A stretch of 64,000 bases of DNA, taken from NCBI GenBank assembly GCA_026008535.1, contig BRKX01000018.1, positions 45,997,588-46,061,587 of the forward strand. The letters are read 5' to 3'. Positions within the stretch are counted from its first letter, which is position 1; each line of letters starts with the position of its first letter. The position numbers were made by a program, and so were the translations under genes. This document shows positions 47,353 to 59,610 of the stretch, piece by piece. This DNA is from Perilla frutescens. Taxonomy: Eukaryota; Streptophyta; Magnoliopsida; Lamiales; Lamiaceae. A model generated the notes under the pieces. That model worked only from the letters and a program-made list of their open reading frames with translations, had not been told where the DNA came from and made no database searches.

Positions 47353-47384
<32 letters not shown>

Positions 47385-47389
<5 letters not shown>

Positions 47390-48254
47390 AAGGTAGAAAA
47401 ATTGACCAACAAATAATTAATAGAAAAAAATCATAAAATGAGAGATAAGAATTTAATGATGCTACAGCTCGAGTGGTGGGGAGACGGTAAAAGGTTTTTT
47501 TAAGTCAGATTCGATGCATGAATATATAAATATATATTATATTACAATTCATACATATATTTCATTCAACTATCATATGCTATTACATAAAAATTTATGG
47601 TATAATCTAATATAACGACTTTGATGTATATTATGTATAATTAATGATAGAGAATAAATATTCGAAGAAATATCGTATTCCTTTTACCTTCGTTGTATAT
47701 ATGATGAGTATTGAATTATTTACATTTTGGTACTGTAACTAGTTTAACAAGTATACTATTTAATTACATAACCAATATATAAATTAATACGGATACTATT
47801 TAGTTAGCAACTGAAGATGTTATAATTTAAGTATAATGAAAATTTTCTAATAACTATGTGATATAGATTTTAATTTCTTGTAATGCACGTTAAAAAGTTT
47901 TGTTTATAAGCTCTGTAGCAAAATAACATTATGTGTATAAGTAAACAGATTAAACATTATTTTCCTATTTCTTATTGATCCAATTTTGAATTTTAAAATT
48001 ATTATACTATAATACATGTTTTGGTTAGCTTTTTACAATATTATTATAAAAGAAAACGAAAAAGAAGTGATGTGTTACAAATTACAACCAACAATTAAGT
48101 TGAATTATTAATCGATCCATTTCAAATTAATTATCATTTTAAAAAAAAATTCATAGAATTAAGATGTATTAACTTTGACAAATATACCCCCTCTCTGTAA
48201 CCTATATTAAGATATATTTTCCTACCAAATATAGATCTCTCTCTCTCTCCCCTA
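47385..48254. other. AT-rich spacer
   Basis: I see nothing that can be supported as a gene or element. Confidence 0.5.
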
Positions 48255-48373
48255 ATAAATGTATGATTTTTTTTACTCACACAGCCAACCTGATGGTATT
48301 GAGAAGATTCGAATTCGTGACCTTTGATCTTCAAATAACCTCACTCCACCACTAAGTTATCCCCACAGGGACC
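48255..48373 (-). mobile_element. tRNA-derived SINE (head)
   Basis: On the minus strand it begins GGTCCCTGTGGGGATAACTT. An A-box-like TGGTGGAGTGAGG and a B-box-like GTCACGAATTCGAATCTTC follow at the spacing of an RNA polymerase III internal promoter. A T-rich end follows. It does not fold as a tRNA. Confidence 0.65.
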
Positions 48374-48383
48374 TTAATAAATA

Positions 48384-48625
48384 CTCCATCCGTTTCGTTT
48401 TATTTGTTATTTTATATTTTTTATTTTATTTCAGAATATTTGGTATTTTATATATTTTCACACACACTCTCTCTAATTTAACTCTATCACAAACTCTATT
48501 GTAAAAAAATATAATTGAATAAGATTTTGTGCTATATACGAGGGATGAGTAAATTTGTTAACAAAATTAATTGTTAATTCTAGATAAAAAAACCTAAAAC
48601 AACAAATAAAACAAAACGGATGGAG
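48384..48625. mobile_element. Stowaway MITE (Tc1/mariner)
   Basis: Ends CTCCATCCGTTTCGTTTTAT and its inverse, 242 bp, flanked by TA dinucleotides (48382-48383 and 48626-48627). The CTCC-TCCGT terminus and TA duplication are diagnostic. Confidence 0.92.
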
Positions 48626-49267
48626 TATATGAATAAAATGAGGGTTTGTGAAAATGTTGTAAACATTAAATATTTTAAAATAAACTAAAAATTTTAAAAC
48701 CAAAAATTAATTATTACATAATTAAATAACCATATATAGTCAATATTTATTAATAAAAAATTAATAAGATAACAAAATTATGAATTCTAATTATGAAATA
48801 ATCAACTATCATGATGTTGTTCTCTTAAAACACCCAAATAGAAGAAAAAAAAATTAAAGCAAAAAAGCCTTTATATAAAATTATAAAATATGCAAAGATA
48901 CAACATGAAGCAACCAAGTACTGAAAACTGCTACCCAATTTTTTTTTTCTAAGGGCGAAAAAAACCGATATATACCCATTAATTGAACTAATATGTTAAG
49001 ATTTTAAAAGAATAACGAATAGAATATATTTTATGGATAGAGCACTCTCTACTTCATACTTGAAATTTGGATTATCAGATCTATCTATTATATTCTCTAA
49101 CATGTATTTACGAAAAGGAAAATAAAAATCCAACAATCTGCTATGGCAATCTTATGAAAATTAACAATAGTCAACGTAGGGTGTGAGACTATTTTACGAG
49201 TCAAAATTGATAAGATCAATCAAGATTTAAATTAAAATACGATTAAACACCAACATAATTGCATGTC
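48626..49267. other. AT-rich spacer
   Basis: Nothing identifiable. Confidence 0.5.
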
Positions 49268-49544
49268 CACTACAAAAAATTCGTATTTTAACGACGGATT
49301 TTTCCGTCGTTAAAAATTTAAAATCCGTCGGTAAATCATTTTAACGACGGATTCAGTCCGTCATTAATAATCTCGTCGTTGAGTTATTTTAATGATAAAT
49401 TAACAACGGAAAATGTTAGCGACGGACTTAGCGACAGAATTTTTCCGTCGTTAACTTATCACCGAATTTTGTCGTTAGAAAAAAAATAAAAAAAATTATT
49501 AATTTAACGACGGAAAATTTCCGTCGTTAAAAAAAATGGACAGC

Positions 49545-49713
49545 CACCAATTGAATTGAGCCGAGCCGACAAGCCACCAAATCCGAGCCGCGTCGAGATG
49601 CCTAGCCGAGCCAACCAATAATTCAAATTAAACCCTTCCAAGTTTGTGCACAAGTGAACTTGAACTCGAAACCTCTAAAAAGGAAATTGATGCACTAACC
49701 AAATGGGCTAGTG
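49545..49713 (-). repeat. tRNA-like module inside CACTA 1
   Basis: The minus strand reads AGCCCATTTGGTTAGTGCAT (A-box-like) and then GAGGTTTCGAGTTC (B-box-like), followed by a GGCTCGGCT-rich part. It aligns with 53051-53205 in CACTA 2. Confidence 0.65.
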
Positions 49714-49739
49714 AGTATTTCATGTTATAATATGAAAAT

Positions 49740-49741
<2 letters not shown>

Positions 49742-49774
<33 letters not shown>
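49742..49774. repeat. (AC)n microsatellite
   Basis: About 16 units within CACTA 1. Confidence 0.95.
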
Positions 49775-49775
<1 letters not shown>

Positions 49776-50812
49776 ACACGAAACTTATTTATATATTATC
49801 TGTTTATATTATTTTTAAATTAAATAATTATATATTTTATTCATTTATTTAAATATCTATTATAATTTTTAATATTATATGTTTATTATAAAATATAATT
49901 ATATTATATCATTATTTAATTAATTTTCTCAAATATTAAGAACTTAAAAATAAAAAGCTACAAATATTAAATAATCATATGAAATAATAAAAAATTAAAA
50001 ATTAATTTTAGAAAAATTGAAAATATTCCAAATATTAATTTAAATTCGTAAATAATTATTACTTGAAAAAATAAAAATAATATAAAATATTAAAAAATAG
50101 TTTAAAATATTAAAAAATAAAAAAAAAATAAAATGGAAATTTGAAAATGTAAAATAAAAAAATTAAAAATTAATTTTAGAAAAATTGGAAATATTCAAAG
50201 TATTAATTTAAATTAGAAAATAATTATTACTTGAAAAATTAAAAATAATATAACATATTAAAAAATAGTATAAAATATTAAAAAAAAAATAGAAATTTGA
50301 AAATGTAAAATAAAAAAATTTGAAATATTCCAAATATTAATTTAAATTAGAAAAAAAAATTAGTACTTGAAAAATTAAAAATAATATATAATATTAAAAA
50401 ATGATATAAAATATGAAAAAATAATATAAAATAATAAAAAATTTAAAAAAATCACATAAATCAATTAAATCTGAAAAAAATAAATCAAATAACAAATAAA
50501 AAATTTAAAAAATTAATTTTAAATTCGTATTTAAGTATTAATTAGTAAATAAAAAAATAAAAAAAAGGAAAAAAATAAAAAATTGTAAACAAAATAAAAA
50601 AAAATCAAAATGAAATTTAACTACGGAAAAAAATCGTCGTTAGTCCGTCGTTAAAAAAAATAAAAAAATAATATTTAACGACGGATTTTTCCGTCGTTAC
50701 GTTAGAGACGGAAAAATCCGTCGCTAGTCCGTCATTAAACATTGTAATCTTCATCTGTCGTTAATTTCATCATTAAATCGCGTTTTTTCTTGTAGTGATC
50801 ACCAATTCTCCA

Positions 50813-51076
50813 GTGTACTAGATGCACATCTGACAGTGAACCAGGAAAAAAAACCCGTCAAAACAGGTTACACGGTTGATACTGATTTTGACGGTTGCCT
50901 TTTTTTTTTTACCAGTACATTTTAAGTATATATGTGATACTTTTTAATTGGACTTTTGAGTAATATATACTTTTTAGTGTTATGATTGATACTAATTTTG
51001 ACATTTTCTTTTTGCTGGTTAATCGGGTCAACATCTATTGACCCCGCATTGACAGTCAGATGTGCACCTAGTGCAC
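50813..51076. mobile_element. Unclassified TIR MITE
   Basis: Inverted ends of about 25 bp, GTGTACTAGATGCACATCTG and its near-inverse at 51051-51076, about 22 of 25 matching. The body contains two direct copies of TTGATACTGATTTTGACGG type sequence (50877-50895 and 50986-51003). No clear target duplication was found. Confidence 0.7.
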
Positions 51077-51639
51077 ACAAGACCACCCCATCGCACATAT
51101 ATATATTAGTGTGCTACAGGATATATATGGGTTCGAATTTAAATTTTCACTCTTCTTACAAAATTTTATCTATAAAACGATTTATTTTTTATAGTATTAT
51201 ATATTTATTTATATATGTAAAAATATTTAAATGTGAAATTTGACCCGGTGGTAAGAAGCTTGAACATAGAATGTCATGCGTGTTCAATTGTTTTTAGTCG
51301 AAACTTAATTTTCTTTTGTGATTGCTTTATTTATTTTTATTATCATTGTTTTTAGCCCCAAAATGCTTTTTTTATTGATTTTTATAATCTAAATATATAT
51401 TAGAAATAAGAAAACATAACAAATGAAATTCAAGAAATATAATATGTTTACACTGCGAGAATAAGGAAAAAAGGGGTCCAACTTTTTACCTCAACTCAAA
51501 CCACTGAATTATTAGCCCTGATGGTTTCACACAATTTTTTTTATTTTTTTTTATCTTTTGATGTATATTGATTTGAATTGAATCAGAATGAAGTACAATG
51601 ACTCCACCGAATTAAAATTACAGGTCAATCTATATAATA
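51077..51639. other. AT-rich spacer
   Basis: Contains an isolated B-box-like GGGTTCGAATTT near 51129 and a CCGGTGGTAAGAAGC near 51244, possible SINE debris. No gene is seen. Confidence 0.45.
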
Positions 51640-51916
51640 CTACCTCGATTTTGAAATGTTTGTTGTTTTTTTTTTTCAAAATGTTTGATATTTTATATAA
51701 TTTGATATCCTCTCTCCCAGTTTTAACCCTCTCAAATCCTACAACATTTCTTGATTCTAACTTACATATAATATATGAAGAGAGAAAATATTGTTATTTT
51801 TTAGGAAAATATAGATGAATTAGATTTTATGACATATATGAGGGATGATATATTTATCCACAAAATTAATTCCAGATAAAAATAATAAAACAACAAACAT
51901 TTCAAAACAGAAGTAG
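51640..51916. mobile_element. Stowaway-like MITE
   Basis: Ends CTACCTCGATTTTGAAATGT and its inverse (CATTTCAAAACAGAAGTAG), 277 bp, flanked by TA (51638-51639 and 51917-51918). Confidence 0.88.
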
Positions 51917-52165
51917 TATATAATAATGACTCCGGATCCGGATATAGCAAAGTAAAGTTTCCCGCTCTTTTACACCATCCCAAAATTGGAATTTTTTTAT
52001 ATTAATTATTTTTTTCTGTGTACATGATTAAATATAAGTATATTTCCATGAATATAAAAATCTCAAAAATGTTTCAAATTTTTACATTGTGTAACTATGG
52101 AAAAATGGAACATTATTTTACGTGTAAATAATTAATATTTCCATAAATATTAAAATCATATATTT

Positions 52166-53396
52166 CACTACAAAAAAAACGCGATTTAGCGACGGATTAA
52201 CGATGGATTAAATTTATGATATTTAACGACGGATTAACGACGGAAAATTCTGTCATTAACTTAATGACGACAAACATCCGTCGTTACCCATCGCATTTTA
52301 ATTTTTAAATTTTATTTTTTAATGTTAACGACGGACTAACGACGGAATTTTCCGTTGCTAAGATAGAGACGGAAAAATCCGTCGTTAAATTTTTTTTTTT
52401 TTAATTTTTTTTTAATATTAGTGACGGATTTAATGACGGAATTTTCCGTCGTTAAAATTAATTTTGATTTTTTTATTTTTTATTATTTTTTATTATTTTT
52501 TTTAATTTTTAATTTTTCAATTAATTCTTAACTACGAATTTTAAATCAATTTTTAATTTTTTTTATTTATTTTATTTTTTATGGATTTATTTGATTTTTT
52601 TAATTATTTTACATTATTTTTAATATTTTCATTTTTTAATTACTATTTAATTATGAATTTGAAATTAATCTTTTTAATATTATTAATTTTTTTATTTTTA
52701 TATTTATTTTATTTTAATTTTTTACTTTATTATATTATTTTTAATATTTTATATATTTTGAAATTACTAATTAATAATTTTTTAATAATTTTTATTTTAA
52801 TAATTTTATCACTTTAATTTTAATTTTATAAATATTATTAATTATAAATATATAATATCAGAGTAAAATAATTAAATATTAAATAATGATATAATATAAT
52901 TATATTTTATGATAAAAATATAAATGGTAATAGATATTTAAATAAATGAATAGTATATATTTTATTTAATTTTGAAATAAAAAATCAATCAAAATAGGTT
53001 TTGTATGTGTATATTGATATATATTATTTGTGTACTTGTACATAAACATCCCCTAGCCCACATGGTTAGAGGCGTCTCCTCTTTCCCAAAGGGCCTGGGT
53101 TCGAATCCTCTCCCAAGCGAGAGATTTCAGCCTATTAATATAGGTGCCTATGGTGCGGCTTGGTGGCTCGACTCGCTGTGGTGGCTTAGCCGCGGCTTGT
53201 TCAGTTTTTTTTTTTTAACGACGGAAAAAATCCGTCGTTAATTCCGTCACTAAATTTAATATTTTTTATTTCCTTACGAAAGAATTTGACAATATATTAA
53301 CGACGGATTAGATCCGTCGCTAAATTGATTTAACGATGGATTTTTTATGTTTAGCGACGGAAAAATCCGTCGCTAAAACGTGATTTTTTTGTAGTG
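52166..53396 (+). mobile_element. Non-autonomous CACTA element 2
   Basis: Ends CACTACAAAAAAAACGCG and ...CGTGATTTTTTTGTAGTG, with a perfect 3-bp TSD TTT (52163-52165 and 53397-53399). Dense AACGACGGA subterminal repeats and an AT-rich core. The CACTACAA-AAAACGCGATTTA end equals the right end of CACTA 1, so the two are inverted copies of one family. It carries a tRNA-like module at 53051-53205 and no transposase. Confidence 0.93.
53051..53205 (+). repeat. tRNA-like module inside CACTA 2
   Basis: CTAGCCCACATGGTTAGAGG (A-box-like) followed 30-40 bp later by GGGTTCGAATCC (B box, 53097-53108), then a GGTGGCTCG-rich part. No acceptor stem can be formed, so it is not a tRNA gene. Confidence 0.7.
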
Positions 53397-54262
53397 TTTT
53401 GCAAATCTGTAATGAGATTACATTACACTATTAAATATGGTGTATATAATTATATATATATATATATATCACCGTACGTAAAAGAGGAGCACTATTTTAT
53501 TATTTTATGTGTAAATAATTAATATTTACATAAATATAAAAATCATATCTATTGCAAAATATAATTATACAAAATCAAATCAAACTATTATTAAATCAAT
53601 TCTACCATAATATCCAAAAATAAAATTTAATCAATTAATTAAATTCAATATATTGCCATAATTCAATTGTTAATCAATCAATTATCAAATAAAAAAATTA
53701 TTATTTGACAATGTATGACTAAAGTTAGTATAATTGATTTTCAGCTCATTATTTTGAATTTGTAATAGATTAATTATGGTGAAACTATAAAATTGTATAC
53801 TTATCAATTGCGTTAATAATACAGAAAGATTAAATTAATTATATAATTAGTGTACTTATATGGAATTTATATTATTCCATACTAGTATTTCTCCTATGCG
53901 ATGCACAAATAATTATTATTTTTTTAGATCTGTAATGTTATGATTATTTTTTTAATTATATATGTTGTGTTCAATTTTTAAAAATTAATAAAATGATATG
54001 CACATGCGTTAATTAATTAGTTAAGAAGATGAATTTTGTGTAGTTACAATAAACAAAAAGAAAATTAAATTTTAGGACTAAATGGAAATCCATGTTAGAA
54101 AGATCGAATTGGAATATTTCCAACATCATAATTTTATAAATAACAATGTATAATTGTCCATGATTATAGAACATTTGATTTCTTTGAATATATGACTTGT
54201 ATAAAAAATATAATTACTTAATTATTTTAAATGATGAAATTAAAATAGAAAAAATAATAAAA

Positions 54263-54293
<31 letters not shown>

Positions 54294-55642
54294 GTGCAAC
54301 ACAAATTAAAGCTATTTTTACAAATCATCCACCTATGCATAAAAAATAAATTAAAAAAATGTTACAAATCTGAAATTTCAAAGTAAAAAAAATAATAAAT
54401 AAGATTGCAAATATTTCTTAAAATACAATGGTTGTAATCTAAAATGTCGTGAAAAATGTGAAAAATAAAAAATAAAAATTTACAACAATAAATGTCACTA
54501 AGTTTTTTAACTCAAACTGTTGTCTAAGACAAAGTGTATAATAGAAAACGATTTATACAGAACCGTTATCTATCACACGAGTTTACCTTAATATGTGTAT
54601 AGATTTGTGTAGCATCATTACGGTAATTATTCATGTTTTACTAAACTAATATATATTCTCTCGAAATCAATTCATCTATTTATTGCTTTGCTTCTTTGAA
54701 AAAGGTGAACAAATCGACATTCTGAGATGGTGAAAATAGTTCCTTCATATCAACATTATCATTTTCCGACATTGAAAAATGGGAATAAAATAAAGATGAG
54801 AGTGTCAAAGAGGTAAGAATTACGTGATTTTCTTATATAAATATATGTTTTTTCTTTTTTCATACGCATAAATCGTTAATTTTAGAGATTTGATTCATTT
54901 GAACATAACTTGCTTCAAAATTGCATAATGTCTATCCAAACTATGAGATTTTAGAATTTGTGAAGTTTTTCAATTTTGATTAGTTGAACTCAATATAAAT
55001 TTGACATTACTATGAGATTTTTATGAATACGTATGACGAATTTATGAATCAAATTAAACCTTCTTTTTTCTTTTGTAGAATTTTTAAGAACTTTATGCTT
55101 TCAATTTGTAATTAATCAATTAGAAATAAATAAATAAATAAAACCTACATTTTCCCTCATATTTGTCCTCTGCTTGTCGACTTCAGATTTTATAAGTTTA
55201 TGCCTCTTATATTGGGATTTTATGTTAAATCTAAACCAATCGCTTAGTTTTTTTTTTTTTTTTTGCTAGAATATAATAGTTAATTATTGAATGTAATTTT
55301 AGTATAAACAGTTCTTTTTTTTCTTTTATAATGTCTATTAGATAATATATTATTTTAAGTATAGTAATTTTTAGAATTCAAAATTGGACCTATATGATAT
55401 AGGAAATTGATACATTTCTATCTATATATTTGTTTATTATTATATACACTATATTAAAAAATTTATTTCACTACGTTCAAACAATTTTTTTGAACATTTA
55501 TACAAGAAAATCTATATCATAGTTGTAATAAACTTTTACGTACTTTCTTATAGAAAGTAATAATCAATATGTAATGATAATACTGAACAATTAATCATTA
55601 ATAATTACAGTGACAAATCTAATATATTGAAGAGCTAATATC
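53397..55642. other. AT-rich intergenic sequence
   Basis: About 2.2 kb with short microsatellites ((AT)n near 53450-53468, (TTA)n at 54266-54292) and no coding frame, RNA gene or element boundary that I can support. Confidence 0.55.
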
Positions 55643-57177
55643 TGTAATATCCCGAGACATTTTCATAATCATTATTCAGAAATCTAGATACCTGCTCGAA
55701 AATAGTCGTATCAGGACCTATTGATAATCTTATATTTGAATCCTATCTAAATAAATCAAAATTTAATTAAGATAAATATTATTATTTATTAATTGTAATA
55801 TTATAAATTGTTAGCAAATCAATTAGATTTATACAAGTATATTTATGGAGAGGGACCGTAGGTGAATTTGTAATATCGAATTTTAATTTACTTGATAACA
55901 CTCGATAAAATTAGTTAGACGTGATGAAATCTAAAATTTTGCTCATAGTATTAGGAATATTTAGGATTTATAGTTGAATTTAGAAGTTTACTTTCGAGTC
56001 TTAAAATACTTTGCAAGTCTTGTTTATTCGTACAAGGTTTATTTGAGTAATTATTATTTTTTTATTATCTAAAGGATTATTAAATGATTTAAAAAAAAAA
56101 TGAAAAAGATGATTGAGATATTTATTAAATTTCTTCATTTCCCCATTAATTGTACACGTAGATACTTAAGTAAGTCGGCAAAATCTGGAATACACCTGTC
56201 CAACTCTTCTTTCTCTTTGTTAATCAATCAAATATCACAAAATCTTGTTTCCTTCCCAGTAGAATAACATAAAAATAAAATAGAAACATTTTTCCATACT
56301 CTTCGACTGCAAATCGAGTTTCACAGCAAATCTCCACTGCTTAATACCTTAAACCATAAGTGTAACAGCAAACTCACACCTCTCGGTAAGTTTATATTAA
56401 ATTTAATTCTATGTATTTACTGTGTAAATTACACACCCATTTATCTCATCATATTTCTCCAATTTCAATTAACCCAAAACAATCAAGAACCGAAATCAAG
56501 CGATCCTATTCTCGCTGCATATCATATTTAGAAGTTAATATACATAATTGCAACATATTTTAGCTAATTACATAAGTTAAAAAAAAAAAATTCAGAACCC
56601 TACATGCTTTCAATTCCCACATCCTAAATTATCAACACCAAAACATGCTCCACCATCAATTTCACCCCACATATTCACAATTCCACATTTTCAAGAGAAT
56701 TCAGGAATTTAGTTATAAGATTTCAGATAGACAAGTAGATATTAAGAAAAATAAATAAAATGGAGAGAGAAGTCGTGGGTTGAATCGGGCAGAGGGTTTT
56801 CATCGAGCCTGAGCTAGCGGGAATCGAAGCAGGGGAGGGCAACATAGACTGGGCTTGGATCTCGGTGACACTTGTCTGGGTCTGTGCTTACTGACTGGAG
56901 TTGATCTGAGATGGCGTCGAGTCGCCGAAAGACTTGCGCCGGGGTTAAATGACTTCAGGGCTACAGTCGTCGATTGGTGTTCAATTGTGTTGAACTGCTT
57001 CATAACTGGAGCGTCGATCTAGGTTGCTGCAAGTGCGGCAGCAGGTCAGGGGTGTGGTCCTCACGTCGTCGGCGGGCAGCGGTGAGCTCGCCGGTGTCGA
57101 AAAAACAAAAGGGGGAGGAAGAATTAGGGATTTTGGGAGTGAATTTGGGGATTTCTATTTTGTTCCTCATTGCTAGT

Positions 57178-57221
<44 letters not shown>
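57178..57221. repeat. (GA)n microsatellite
   Basis: About 22 units, in the LTR of element F. Confidence 0.95.
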
Positions 57222-57225
<4 letters not shown>

Positions 57226-58115
57226 CGAAAGCAGAGATGAAAATGAATTTGGGGATCTTGTTTTTCAATTAATTCTTACGTGATTTAGGGGAGAAGGAGA
57301 GAGGGAGTTAGAATGAAAAATGGGGACTTTGATTTCATTTCTATTCCAGGCGTGAATTAAGAAAAGGGAATGGAAGGGTTTTATTATAATTAAATTATTT
57401 ACTTTTGAACCCTTTCTCACTAATTTCTTGAAATTGGAAAATGGCCCCAATAAGTTTAATTACTTTAGAATTTGGTCAATAAATCCTTCTTAAATATAGA
57501 ATTTAAGCTATAAAGTTTTATCTAACTTTTTCCTATTTAACCAAGAATTCATAAGTTAATTATTTAGAAATATAAATCTTTTATTTTTTAGATATATTAA
57601 AATTATATATATATGTATATACACATATATACACTATCGCATATTTTAATCTCTTTAGAGGATTTGTACTTAAGTAATAGATTATTTTAATTTAACTTTA
57701 GCTCATAGAGTTTATTGAAATTTTCTATTTAGTCAGGACTAATAAAATATTTATTTGGGAGCATAAATCGAGTTATTAAAATTATAATTGGCCTAAATAA
57801 TTTATTTGAATTTATATTGATATTAGGTACGGCCCAATTAGGACCCTTGTCCACACTGTGATCCCCTGCTCAAATACTACGCGTTCCCTATTATCAGGTG
57901 GGCTATATTTTTCTCAAATTTATGTTCAGCTAATAAGCTCAACTGTTTATCAATTACGAAACGTGAATATCTGTATCAAAATGTTTTAGCTCACTGTTTG
58001 CGTTCGCCAGTATCCTACGAAAACATTGAGTGCTTAACTAGACTCGAGTTCGGATCCTTTAAGCTTTGGGACCGTATACACTATCCTTTATTAGACAGCT
58101 GGGCTGGAGGACGTG

Positions 58116-58123
58116 TATATAAG
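58116..58123 (+). promoter_or_regulatory. TATA box in LTR F
   Basis: TATATAAG in GTGTATATAAGTTAAG, conserved in the reversed LTR copy near 19335-19345. Confidence 0.6.
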
Positions 58124-58485
58124 TTAAGACACTGTAGGAAGGGACAGTTGAGTTAGAGAGTGCAAGTAAGATTAAAAGAAGCGTTGTATACATGGAATGT
58201 TTTTTTTTAGTGTTGAAACCTTTCCATTGTTATACTTGTGTGGATACAATATTCATATTTATAAAATGATTATGAACTGTTTATCAAAATTTGCCCACTG
58301 GGTACACTAGTACTCAGCCCAAATCTTTTCTAAATAATTTTTCAGGTTGAGTGGCAGGCTGAAAGATGACAGAGCTGAGACAATGGCTGTCTTTTTGTTG
58401 ATATTTACTTGCTCATTTTGTGTTGTTTAAGAGATCCTAGATACTCTAAAACAAGAAAGTAGCAGTAAATATTTTGTCTAAGTTT

Positions 58486-58491
58486 AATAAA
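58486..58491 (+). promoter_or_regulatory. Poly(A) signal in LTR F
   Basis: AATAAA within TTTAATAAAGATGC, about 360 bp downstream of the TATA box, suitable for the R-region end. Inferred from motif and position only. Confidence 0.45.
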
Positions 58492-58804
58492 GATGCTCTA
58501 CGCTTGTTCCGTTTACTCTGATATTGTTTGTCTTCAGTTGTTTGAATCATAATATGATTTGTGTTGTTATTGAGATTTGCCTAATTGGCGGGATAAGTTC
58601 CCTTTGATGATTGATAATTTATTCAAGTTCTTTCTAAACGCCTTAGTGCGTGGTTCTATTACAGTTATAGAGGTTATGCTGCCTAAGTGTTTGGGGCACT
58701 AACCCTATTTATTTGATTATTTTTATACCACAACCCCTTTCCCCTTCCCCCAGTAGCGCACCGGTCCCTTGTCACTACTCTTCCGGGATCGGGGCGTTAC
58801 AGAT

Positions 58805-58816
58805 TGGTATCAGAGC
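58805..58816 (+). other. Primer binding site of element F (tRNA-iMet)
   Basis: TGGTATCAGAGC three bases after the LTR. Confidence 0.92.
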
Positions 58817-58997
58817 AGGTTTACAACTCTGTAGACCTGCAGCATTATTCTTTGAGCCTAGAATTAAGTCTAGTCTCTTAAACTATTTATTCGGCAGCCC
58901 TCAGCACGTCATCTATGCCGCTCTCAACGAAAAAGGTATGCAAACATTTATAAAATTAAGGTTTATGAGATTGTAGTTAGTCACGCTGTATATTTTC

Positions 58998-59385
58998 CAG
59001 GTTTCATGATTATATGTCATGATTCATTTATCAAAGCTATATCCAGGTTTCACGATAAGAAAATCGTGATTCTTTCTATTCAGGTTTCATGATAAGAGGT
59101 CATGATTCAGATATTTTCATGTTTCACGATCAGATATCGTGATTCATTTATTTAAAAAAAAAATTCTTTTAGGTTTCACGACTAGTTTTCGTGATTCGTT
59201 TATTGAGAATCTTTTACAGGTTTCATGATTATCTATCATGATTCATCTATTTCAGAATATTTTTCAGGTTTTGTGATAAGATATCATGAATTGATTATTT
59301 ATAATATTTCAGGTTTCATGATTAAATTTTGTGATTCATTTGAATAAAAGTTATTAAGGTTTCACGACGAGAGTTCGTGATTCGT
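58998..59385 (+). repeat. Array of nine hairpin-forming leader repeats
   Basis: Nine units of about 37-52 bp, each AGGTTTCAYGA-N(5-8)-TYRTGATTC. The two arms of every unit are complementary. TCATGA faces TCATGA in units 1, 3 and 6; TCACGA faces TCGTGA in units 2, 4, 5 and 9; units 7 and 8 pair with G-U wobbles. It lies between the primer site and the first ORF, so it would be in the leader of the genomic RNA. Confidence 0.88.
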
Positions 59386-59610
59386 CTAAAGTTACTCGAA
59401 GATGTTAAGACATCTAGATTTTGGTGTTGACCAAAAGATAGTAATAATTAAAATAGATTAGAATTACTTTAAGTGATGAGAATAAGTTGTGAATGACTTT
59501 TAGATTGAACATAGCAAAGCATTTAGACTATAGTAAGTTGAACCTATCATTGACCATTAAGTTATCTTGTTGCTCTTGAAAACTTAGACTAACTTAGTGA
59601 AATTCTTCAG
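59386..59610 (+). other. Leader of element F upstream of the extra ORF
   Basis: AT-rich, no frame. It ends AAATTCTTCAG directly before the ATG at 59611, which resembles a 3' splice site. Confidence 0.5.

Larger units (their letters stand above)
49268..50797 (-). mobile_element. Non-autonomous CACTA element 1
   Basis: Ends CACTACAAAAAATTCG and ...CGCGTTTTTTCTTGTAGTG. Many AACGACGGA subterminal repeats lie in both orientations within ~250 bp of each end. The core is very AT-rich with no transposase. Flanking trinucleotides are GTC and ATC, an imperfect TSD. It is the inverted counterpart of CACTA element 2 and carries a tRNA-like module (49545-49713) and an (AC)n tract. Confidence 0.9.
55643..58801 (+). 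repeat. 5' LTR of element F
   Basis: Starts TGTAATATCCCGAGAC and ends CGGGGCGTTACA. It carries a TATA box (58116-58123), an AATAAA (58486-58491) and a (GA)n tract (57178-57221). The reversed copy at 18655-22186 confirms the family. Short open frames inside it are not conserved in that copy. Confidence 0.9.

Noticed and set aside
51121..51310. SINE with B-box-like GGGTTCGAATTT
   Set aside because: A- and B-like boxes are in the wrong order and spacing; too weak to call.
52581..52817. Hydrophobic, Phe/Leu/Ile-rich 78-codon frame resembling a membrane protein
   Set aside because: Product of extremely AT-rich sequence in the core of a CACTA element.
53051..53120. Possible tRNA gene
   Set aside because: A and B boxes are present but no acceptor or anticodon stem forms; part of a SINE-like module.
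58713..58976. Forward 87-codon frame
   Set aside because: Crosses the LTR end and primer binding site of element F; not a gene.
58998..59385. CRISPR-like repeat array
   Set aside because: Plant nuclear context, degenerate repeats, no unique spacers; it is a hairpin array in a retrotransposon leader.
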